Origin: Microgenomates group bacterium GW2011_GWC1_46_15
GTDB taxonomy: Bacteria > Patescibacteria > Microgenomatia > UBA1400 > UBA12028
Reading direction: 5' to 3'
DNA length: 64,000 nt
NCBI GenBank assembly: GCA_001002285.1
Contig: LCLX01000001.1
Span: 357,067-421,066 of the forward strand
Notes under the pieces: generated by a model
Seen by the model: only the letters and a program-made list of their open reading frames with translations
The model's database searches: none
What the model was told of the DNA's origin: nothing
Translations under genes and position numbers: made by a program
Shown here: piece after piece, positions 57,953 through 64,000 of the stretch
Layout: each line of letters starts with the position of its first letter
Numbering within the stretch: position 1 is the stretch's first letter

Positions 57953-60900
57953 GTGAAACTACCTCGTTTGGGTTTGGTCCGAAAATTTTTCAAGAAACTC
58001 ACCGTACTGAGTACAATTGTTGGGCTCCTTTTTCAATCATTTATTCCCACAGTGTTATTGGCATATCCAGCTCCGGTTGCTGCTATTGAAATGGCCGTTT
58101 CTCCTTCTGTTTCTTTACAGTATGACAGTGGAGCACATACGTTTGCACTTGATGTGTTTGGTGTCTCTAAAACGTCATATACATTGACGTATCAACACGA
58201 TGGCGGAGTTACAGAGGCGGTTGAGGGGACTATTGATGCCTCGAGTGATGTTGCCCATGCTTCACTGTATGCAGGGACATGTTCAACGGGCGGAGTATGT
58301 GTTCCACACGATGTACAAAGCGGAACGATCCATGTTGATGCACTCTATGGCGATACGCAGTCGTATATGTACGATGAAAACTTCTCGTTCAACAATGGTG
58401 TGTTCTGGAATGAACATGACAGAGTGTACACCACACCAAAAGTTGAACTTAATAAAACATATGTTGCTCCACAAAACGGCGCGGTTACTGTTACATTTAC
58501 TTCTTTGCCAACGAACCCCGGAACGCTTTCCATTCAAGAACTTACGTTAACCGAGGAACAAAAACTTCAGCTTGGTGCGATAAGCGACAAAGCCTACGAC
58601 ATTACTTCAACCATGGCAGATGGAACGTTTACCTACACACTCACCCTGCCGGTGCCGGATCTTGGAGAAAACAGCGATACGCTCAGCGTAGCGTCCTCCG
58701 AAGACGGTCAACGTTTTGAGAACGTTGCGGAAACCCAGCAAACTTTTCATGAGGAGAAGCAGGAGATTGAGGTTCGCAGTCTTGATCACTTTACAGTTTT
58801 TGTGATCCGCGACCCATCGGCTTCTGGAGTTGACGGAGCGGGAGGGTCCTGGGTGAATCCCGGCAATGTCTACGTCTCCGACAACGCGCGGGCCACTGTT
58901 CTGCTGAATCTTGGAGCAACCTCGGAAAATCTTCTTGCGACGGGGTTTGGGTTGTCTGTCCCAGGAACGGCGGTCATTGAAGGCGTGGAGGTGATGATTG
59001 AAAAAAGTGTGAATACATCGAGGACAAACGCGAGCAAAGATTCGCTTGTAAACCTTATTGTTGGTGGAGTAGTTGTTGGAAACAACAACGCGGGAGCGAG
59101 TTATTTTAACAACACGACCGATGCGGTAACAACATACGGATCGTCAAGTGATCTGTGGGGATTAACGCTCACACCAGCGCAAGTAAACTCGGGTGACTTC
59201 GGGGTTGCATATGCAGCGCAGCGCCATCCGTCGGGAAGCAGTGATCAGCGGGTGCGCGTTGATCACATGCAAGTAAAGGTGTACTACAACACACCGCCAA
59301 CAATAACAATAACATCACCGGATGGCGGCCAAATCTACCAAGGCGGGTCAGCGCAAGATATTACATGGAACGCAAATGACGTGGATGCAGGGGCATTGTT
59401 AAGTGTGGCATTAGAATATACAACGGATGGAAGTACATACACACCCATTGTTTCCGGATTGGCGAACGTGGGAAGCTATACATGGACTCTTCCGGGGGAA
59501 ACTTCACAGACAGTGCGTGTTCGTGCAACGGTAAGTGACACAGAAGCTACGGCAAGCGATGATTCAGATGCCGATTTCATTATTGATACTACTGCGCCAA
59601 CGATGACATACGATGGCCAATCGCCAATATCGAATGCGTATGGGTGGAATAATACTTCGGTTACATTAAGCTGGACATGTTCAGACGCAACGTCAGGCGT
59701 CATAAATGGAACAGTAACGGAAACGCTTTCGGGAGAAGGGGAAGATCAATCGGCAACGGGTGTGTGTACAGACAATGCGGGGAACTCGTCTTCGGATACA
59801 CAAAACGGCATTGATATTGATTTGACTGCACCCACAGGCTTGGGGACTCCTACTTCGGACGCCGCCACAAATCCGACAAACATTAACATCATTACGTGGA
59901 CGTGGGCAGTCCCAGATTCTTCAATCTCAACTCTTCAAAAATACCTCTGGAATCTCTCGAAAACATTGTTCGGTATCGTCCAGTCTGGTGATACAACGTC
60001 CGACAGTGTTACAACAACGATTGTTGAGGGAGATGGGGAGTACGCGTTCGACGTCCAGGCTGTAGATAAAGCAGACAACACAACTGCCGTACTTACCTCT
60101 GATAGTGTCACACTTGACCAAACAGGTCCGGTCCTTCAATCGTTTTCTTCTCCAGAATCGGATGATATATATGGGCCGGGTTCGAGTATCGCCCTGGAGG
60201 CAAGTTATGATGAAACACTTGCCCCTGGAAGCACGATAACAATGGAGTTAGACAATGGTGTTTCCGTAACACTGGACTCGGTATCTGGAAACACACTGTC
60301 TGGTACGTATATTGTTGGCACAACGGGAAGCGGAGAAGATAGCGCGGATCTCACCGTTTCATCAATCTCTTCGGAGTCGGTGATGGATGCCTTGGGGAAC
60401 ACGCGCACCGACAGCGACTTGCCTGCCAGTAATATTGAAGACACAAGTGATCTTGAAATTGACACAACTGCGCCAACGAATCCCACACTGGACTCAACCA
60501 GTCATAGTATTTCTACATGGTCGAATGACTCAACGGTTGATGTAGAATGGGACGGAGCAGGTGACTCGAGTGGTATCAATGGATACTCGTTTGAGTGGGA
60601 CACGAACGCTTCCACGAATCCTGATACAACACTTGAGCCTGCTGGAACGACAACAACGAGTCCGAGTCTCACTGACGGCGATTCGCATTATTTCCACCTG
60701 CACACAGAAGATGCTGTTGGAAACTGGTCAGATAACGCTGATCTTGGTCCGTTCTACATTGATCTCACCAAGCCTACGAGCACAATTTCTGATCCTGCAA
60801 ACACTGGAACCGGATCTACGACCTACATAAACAGCTGGGCCGGCGCATTGGGCGGCTCTTCTGCAGACACGCTCGCGAGTGTGAACTCGGACGTCAATCA

Positions 60901-62173
60901 TGTTGATCTTTCAATCAGGCGCTCTTCAGATGGGTTGTACTGGGATGGTGTAGCTTGGGTTGCTGGCACCGAAACTACAACACGCGTAACAACAGCGGGC
61001 GCGCCGGACTGGACATACACATTGACCAGCCTAGTGGAGGATACCTACACAGTGACCTCGCACGCGGTTGATAACGCAACGAATGTTGAAGATTCGTATG
61101 TGCTCACGATTGTGTATGACCTTACATTACCCACAGTTTCTTCGAGTATTTCACCCGCGACTCCAGATGGAGCAAATGATTGGTATCTGACTGAGCCAAC
61201 AATTACTATTACTGGCGCGGATGACATTCTCTTAAATCATCTAGAGTATCAGTGGAACGGCACAAGTGGAGCATGGACAACGTATTCGGTACCGTTTACA
61301 ACATTTGGCGAAGGCGGATACACCGTGTACTTCCGTGCATTTGACGAAGCAGGAAATGTAAGTCTCGTTGGATCACGGTTGGTAAAGTATGACAAAACCG
61401 AGTTGGACAATGGACCGTTGAATGTAAGCATTAGTCCAAATCCAACCGGCGGTTCCACGGCAACCGTAAAATGGGATGCGGCAAAAGACAACGTTGGCAT
61501 TTCCAAGTATGAAGTTCAGTGGACGTTGAATGGCAGTTCGACAGGATACACAGATACGGTAGGATCGAATATCCGCGAGCATGTGATTACCAACTTAACA
61601 GAAGGCACATGGACCGTCCGCGTGCGCGCGTTTGATGACGCCGGACACAATAAAGACGCGACGATCAATGAAGTTGTTGACCGCACCGCCCCCGTAGCCC
61701 CAACCCTGAGTTTGACAGGAACGGGTACGGGAACAGCAAGCCTCGCATGGAATACAGTTGCGGACGCAACGGACTACATTATCTGGTACGGCGTGACCAC
61801 GGGAACGTATATTTATGGCGCACGTGTTGGTAACGTGTCATCGTATACAGTCCAAGGTCTTGGCGCGGGAAGCTACTTCTTTATCGTCCGCGCGGTTGAT
61901 GCTTCAAATAACCAGAGTGCAAACTCAAACGAAGTTTCAACGGGAGCGATTGCAGGGGCGCCTGGAGTTCAGCCTGGAGCGCCAGCGCAGGGATTTGCGC
62001 CTGAGGTGCTTGGTAAGACAACAACAGAAGAGGCAACACCATCACCCTCGCCGACTCAGCTAGGCTCAATTGAAGGTGCACAGACAAACGATTGGGAATG
62101 GCTCTGGTGGCTGACACTCACGCTTCCGGTTGGCGGGGCTCTCTACTTCCTTCTCCGCAGACGAGTGATATAA
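57953..62173 (+). CDS. Large modular surface protein (Ig/FN3-like repeats, C-terminal anchor)
   Basis: 1406 residues with a GTG start behind AAAGGGA. An N-terminal signal-type segment (RKFFKKLTVLSTIVGLLFQ) is followed by a region ending SLDHFTVFVIRD (to about 280), then a lectin-like unit (WVNPGNVYVSDNARATVLLN). Ig-like or FN3-like modules joined by linkers then recur: IIDTTAPTMTYDG, IDIDLTAPTG, LDQTGPVLQS, IDTTAPTNPT, IDLTKPTSTI, YDLTLPTVSS, DRTAPVAPTLS. A Pro/Thr/Ser-rich stretch and a terminal membrane helix with RRRVI follow (WWLTLTLPVGGALYFLL). No LPxTG is seen. It probably stands on the cell surface and may be a glycan carrier or adhesin. Thr/Ser-rich composition suits O-glycosylation by the nearby GT-C enzymes. 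Function inferred. Confidence 0.87.
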   Translation: MKLPRLGLVRKFFKKLTVLSTIVGLLFQSFIPTVLLAYPAPVAAIEMAVSPSVSLQYDSGAHTFALDVFGVSKTSYTLTYQHDGGVTEAVEGTIDASSDVAHASLYAGTCSTGGVCVPHDVQSGTIHVDALYGDTQSYMYDENFSFNNGVFWNEHDRVYTTPKVELNKTYVAPQNGAVTVTFTSLPTNPGTLSIQELTLTEEQKLQLGAISDKAYDITSTMADGTFTYTLTLPVPDLGENSDTLSVASSEDGQRFENVAETQQTFHEEKQEIEVRSLDHFTVFVIRDPSASGVDGAGGSWVNPGNVYVSDNARATVLLNLGATSENLLATGFGLSVPGTAVIEGVEVMIEKSVNTSRTNASKDSLVNLIVGGVVVGNNNAGASYFNNTTDAVTTYGSSSDLWGLTLTPAQVNSGDFGVAYAAQRHPSGSSDQRVRVDHMQVKVYYNTPPTITITSPDGGQIYQGGSAQDITWNANDVDAGALLSVALEYTTDGSTYTPIVSGLANVGSYTWTLPGETSQTVRVRATVSDTEATASDDSDADFIIDTTAPTMTYDGQSPISNAYGWNNTSVTLSWTCSDATSGVINGTVTETLSGEGEDQSATGVCTDNAGNSSSDTQNGIDIDLTAPTGLGTPTSDAATNPTNINIITWTWAVPDSSISTLQKYLWNLSKTLFGIVQSGDTTSDSVTTTIVEGDGEYAFDVQAVDKADNTTAVLTSDSVTLDQTGPVLQSFSSPESDDIYGPGSSIALEASYDETLAPGSTITMELDNGVSVTLDSVSGNTLSGTYIVGTTGSGEDSADLTVSSISSESVMDALGNTRTDSDLPASNIEDTSDLEIDTTAPTNPTLDSTSHSISTWSNDSTVDVEWDGAGDSSGINGYSFEWDTNASTNPDTTLEPAGTTTTSPSLTDGDSHYFHLHTEDAVGNWSDNADLGPFYIDLTKPTSTISDPANTGTGSTTYINSWAGALGGSSADTLASVNSDVNHVDLSIRRSSDGLYWDGVAWVAGTETTTRVTTAGAPDWTYTLTSLVEDTYTVTSHAVDNATNVEDSYVLTIVYDLTLPTVSSSISPATPDGANDWYLTEPTITITGADDILLNHLEYQWNGTSGAWTTYSVPFTTFGEGGYTVYFRAFDEAGNVSLVGSRLVKYDKTELDNGPLNVSISPNPTGGSTATVKWDAAKDNVGISKYEVQWTLNGSSTGYTDTVGSNIREHVITNLTEGTWTVRVRAFDDAGHNKDATINEVVDRTAPVAPTLSLTGTGTGTASLAWNTVADATDYIIWYGVTTGTYIYGARVGNVSSYTVQGLGAGSYFFIVRAVDASNNQSANSNEVSTGAIAGAPGVQPGAPAQGFAPEVLGKTTTEEATPSPSPTQLGSIEGAQTNDWEWLWWLTLTLPVGGALYFLLRRRVI

Positions 62174-62187
62174 CACGAACTACAATG

Positions 62188-63162
62188 CTAAGTATTTAAA
62201 AAACGTTTGTAATACTCAATTGTCTTTTTTAATCCCTCTTCGAATGAAATTTTTGGTTCCCAGCCTAATATCGTTTTTGCCTTCGTAATATCTGGCTTCC
62301 TTCGCACTGGATCATCGCCGGGCATAGGCGTAAACACGTACTCGCTTGTTGCGCCGGTAATCTTTTTTACAGCCTCTGCAAGCTCAAGCACGGTTGTTTC
62401 ATTCGGATTCCCGAGATTGACTGTTTCACCTTTTGCCCTGTCAACAGAACCCAGAAGCAAGAATCCGCGAATTAAATCATCAACGTAGCAGAACGACCGC
62501 GTTTGTTTGCCGTCGCCATAAATCGTCATCGGTTGATTTTTGATTGCCTGTTGGAAAAAGTTGATGGTGACGCGCCCATCTCCAAGACTCATCCGCGGAC
62601 CATGCGTATTAAAAATGCGGGCGATACGGACATTCATACCGAAATTGCGGGCATGTACGCCGCAGATCGTTTCACCAAACCGTTTGCCTTCGTCGTAGCA
62701 TGAACGGACACCATTCGGATTGACGTTTCCCCAGTAACTCTCTTTTTGCGGATGCTCCAGCGGATTTCCATATGTTTCAGAGGATGAAGCATAGATGAAT
62801 CGTGCGGATGGCGCGTGAGCTACAAGATACTGCAGAATATTGTGCGTTCCCATTGAGTTCACGAGGTATGTTTCTACGGGGTGTTTTTGATAGTGTGGCG
62901 GGCTTGCGGGAGAAGCAAGATGGAACACAGCATCGGGAAGAAATCCGCTTGGCAAGTATGCCTCCGGCGAAGTAATCGCATCGGCTTCCACAAACGTAAA
63001 CTGCTGATTTTTGCGCGCATCAGAAAGATTTTCTTTGTTTCCGGTGATGAAGTTATCTACGCCAAGCACCGTTGCGCCAGCTTGAAGAAGCGCATCACAG
63101 AGATGGGAGCCTAAGAACCCGGCGGCACCGGTCACAAGAACGCGGAGGTTGGTGTATTCCAT
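62188..63162 (-). CDS. UDP-glucuronate decarboxylase-like SDR (UDP-xylose synthase type)
   Basis: 324 residues: VLVTGAAGFLGSHLCDALL, FHLASPASPPHYQKHPVET, YASSSETYGNP, the catalytic YDEGK (YxxxK) in RSCYDEGKRFGE, and ARIFNTHGPRMSLGDGRV, all typical of UDP-xylose synthases. It would turn UDP-glucuronate into UDP-xylose; a UDP-glucose dehydrogenase for its substrate is not in the window. The ATG at 63162 is supported by TGC-TAAGAT six bases upstream. It is convergent with the large surface protein gene, with 14 bases between stops and no visible terminator. Confidence 0.88.
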   Translation of the reverse strand: MEYTNLRVLVTGAAGFLGSHLCDALLQAGATVLGVDNFITGNKENLSDARKNQQFTFVEADAITSPEAYLPSGFLPDAVFHLASPASPPHYQKHPVETYLVNSMGTHNILQYLVAHAPSARFIYASSSETYGNPLEHPQKESYWGNVNPNGVRSCYDEGKRFGETICGVHARNFGMNVRIARIFNTHGPRMSLGDGRVTINFFQQAIKNQPMTIYGDGKQTRSFCYVDDLIRGFLLLGSVDRAKGETVNLGNPNETTVLELAEAVKKITGATSEYVFTPMPGDDPVRRKPDITKAKTILGWEPKISFEEGLKKTIEYYKRFLNT

Positions 63163-63168
63163 GGGGAT

Positions 63169-63193
63169 ATCTTAGCATGAAACCTGTGTTTCA
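63169..63193 (-). promoter_or_regulatory. Extended -10 promoter with inverted repeat upstream of the UXS-like gene
   Basis: On the minus strand TGC-TAAGAT (63177 to 63169) ends six bases before the ATG at 63162. TGAAAC-CTGT-GTTTCA (63178-63193) is a perfect inverted repeat just upstream and might be an operator, or a weak terminator for the Nudix gene, since no U tract follows. Confidence 0.55.
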
Positions 63194-63220
63194 TACCTCA
63201 GTGATTCAATGAATTTAAAA

Positions 63221-63730
63221 TCATCCCACAAGAAAATCCTCAACATATTTCTTGAGCGTAGCGTACTGTAATGAGAAAACTTTATTGGGGTATCTATCCA
63301 AAAAATCCTTCAACTCAGTCAAATCTAGCCACCGTGGATCCCGAGCCTCTTTGATATTCATCTTTACCTCACCCACCACCTCACATCGAAATACAAACCC
63401 ATACCAAGGTAAACCGCCATTCGTAGACAAAACCTGCTGACACAAGTAGGGACGAAAAGCGAGCGATCGATCTCCTTTCCGATTTTCCATCACATCAGTT
63501 ATAACATCGTCTAGAATATGCACAACCCGTAAACCAGTTTCTTCAAAAACCTCTCTTTTTAGAGCATCATACACATTTTCATAAGATTCTATCCCACCCG
63601 CTGGTATCTCAAGTGTGTCTACATAATAAGGAGAACTGGTAGGTTTATTTCGTGTTTGAACAAACACCTGCCTTTTCCCATTATGGGTGCGCTCCAACAA
63701 GGCTGACACAACTATTCGAGGTTGATTCAT
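63221..63730 (-). CDS. Nudix hydrolase
   Basis: 169 residues, with a start at the ATG at 63730 that has AAAGGGA at normal spacing; a TTG 21 bases upstream is rejected. The Nudix box is complete: GGIESYENVYDALKREVFEE followed by TGL fits G-x5-E-x7-REUxEExGU. Flanking strands (RIVVSALLERTHNGK, PYYVDTLEIPAGG) match the fold. Nudix enzymes split nucleoside diphosphate-linked compounds, such as nucleotide sugars or oxidised nucleotides. Here a nucleotide-sugar role is possible but not shown. It may be co-transcribed with a short ORF one base upstream. Confidence 0.9.
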   Translation of the reverse strand: MNQPRIVVSALLERTHNGKRQVFVQTRNKPTSSPYYVDTLEIPAGGIESYENVYDALKREVFEETGLRVVHILDDVITDVMENRKGDRSLAFRPYLCQQVLSTNGGLPWYGFVFRCEVVGEVKMNIKEARDPRWLDLTELKDFLDRYPNKVFSLQYATLKKYVEDFLVG

Positions 63731-63731
63731 T

Positions 63732-63905
63732 TCAATATCCCTTTTGTGCAAGCAATCTCATAAATGTTGCAGGCACACCATTCCACTTCTCCTGCCTATC
63801 TTGCAAGTTCAGTATACCCCACCGCATCGTTTCACAAAGCTGTTTCGCAAACCGACAAGTCCAAACACGCCGCAAATGCCCCTCTTCCTCTTCATCAATG
63901 ACCAA
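63732..63905 (-). CDS. Possible small protein (57 residues, TTG start)
   Basis: A minus-strand frame ends in TGA one base before the Nudix ATG. Its translation is hydrophilic and protein-like (IDEEEEGHLRRVWTCRF, then MRWGILNLQDRQEKW, and a C-terminal MRLLAQKGY). There is no ATG near its beginning. The TTG at 63905 is six bases after TTTACT, which fits the leaderless spacing seen elsewhere. The close coupling to the Nudix gene supports it, but the product is unrecognised and could be a chance frame. Confidence 0.4.
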   Translation of the reverse strand: MVIDEEEEGHLRRVWTCRFAKQLCETMRWGILNLQDRQEKWNGVPATFMRLLAQKGY

Positions 63906-63927
63906 GGGGCTAGTAAACTTAAAGCGG

Positions 63928-63933
63928 TATAAT
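63928..63933 (+). promoter_or_regulatory. -10 box TATAAT before the edge ORF
   Basis: A perfect TATAAT ends eight bases before the ATG at 63942. There is no ribosome-binding site between, so the gene may be leaderless. No clear -35 box. Confidence 0.45.
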
Positions 63934-63941
63934 AAGCCGCA

Positions 63942-64000
63942 ATGTCTTCATTAATCAATCTAAATAAGTATTACAAACATTCTCACATTTCGAAAGCTAA
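63942..64000 (+). CDS. Start of an unidentified gene (3' cut by window)
   Basis: Open from the ATG at 63942 to the window end for 19 codons (MSSLINLNKYYKHSHISKA). The perfect TATAAT eight bases upstream is the main support. Nothing about function can be said from so short a piece. Confidence 0.4.
   Translation, partial: MSSLINLNKYYKHSHISKA

Noticed and set aside
57953..62173. Assigning sortase anchoring to the large surface protein
   Set aside because: There is a terminal hydrophobic helix and basic tail, but no LPxTG or close variant was found before it.
1..64000. tRNA, rRNA, CRISPR arrays, insertion sequences, replication origin
   Set aside because: No cloverleaf with conserved T-arm, no regularly spaced direct repeats with spacers, no transposase motifs and no DnaA-box cluster were seen on reading both strands.

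Overview
This window reads as a dense bacterial surface-glycan locus, most likely from a Patescibacteria (Candidate Phyla Radiation, CPR) genome of moderate to low GC. That placement is inferred from three things: very tight packing with ATGA and TAATG gene overlaps, frequent leaderless starts, and small coiled-coil proteins of a type I associate with CPR genomes. There is no ribosomal marker to confirm it. TGA is used as a stop (many ATGA junctions end genes), so the Gracilibacteria/Absconditabacteria code, where TGA is glycine, is not in use. I see no tRNA, rRNA, CRISPR, insertion sequence or origin.

Layout. 1-10.76 kb: one plus-strand operon of glycosyltransferases (GTs), with a GT4 tail, GT2 enzymes, four tandem paralogous GT-C membrane enzymes, another GT-C and a DPM1-like GT2. 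10.78-14.58 kb: a GT4 gene with its own leaderless promoter and a 916-residue two-domain membrane protein that looks like two genes joined at an A8 tract. 14.58-15.89 kb: an orphan S-adenosylmethionine decarboxylase-family gene and an epimerase, divergent from a symmetric promoter. 15.9-20 kb: two copies of a cassette (promoter, structured leader, small protein with Phe at every fourth residue) around two convergent GT-C genes. 20-32.5 kb: methyltransferases, GT2/GT4, DUF2304, SDR epimerases, WecB-WecC (UDP-ManNAcA synthesis) and a six-hairpin-like protein. 32.5-42.9 kb: an AT-richer block with a complete set for a CMP-legionaminic-acid-type nonulosonic sugar. 42.9-53.2 kb, minus strand: Wzx-type flippase, methyltransferase, GT-C enzymes, GT2 and a Wzm/Wzt ABC exporter. 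53.2-57.9 kb: GT2, GT4 and GT-C. 58-62.2 kb: a 1406-residue modular surface protein. 62.2-64 kb: UDP-xylose-synthase-like SDR, Nudix hydrolase, a small possible gene and an edge ORF.

How it fits together. SDR, WecBC and Leg enzymes make activated sugars. DPM1-like GT2 enzymes would load sugars onto polyprenyl phosphate for about a dozen GT-C enzymes on the outer face. GT2 and GT4 enzymes build cytoplasmic chains, and the Wzx and ABC systems move them across the membrane. Methyltransferases decorate them, and the large surface protein is a plausible glycan carrier. I see no initiating phosphoglycosyltransferase and no clear Wzy polymerase.

The most unusual items are the duplicated structured-leader/tetrad-repeat cassette (one copy truncated against a remnant of a second epimerase gene), the A8-joined GT-C fusion, the exact 6-nt spacing between -10 box and start codon at eight loci, and the three neighbouring GTs with extra all-beta regions. 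No stretch over 300 bases lacks a gene; the largest gaps (15894-16098 and 19334-19599) hold the cassette promoters and leaders.
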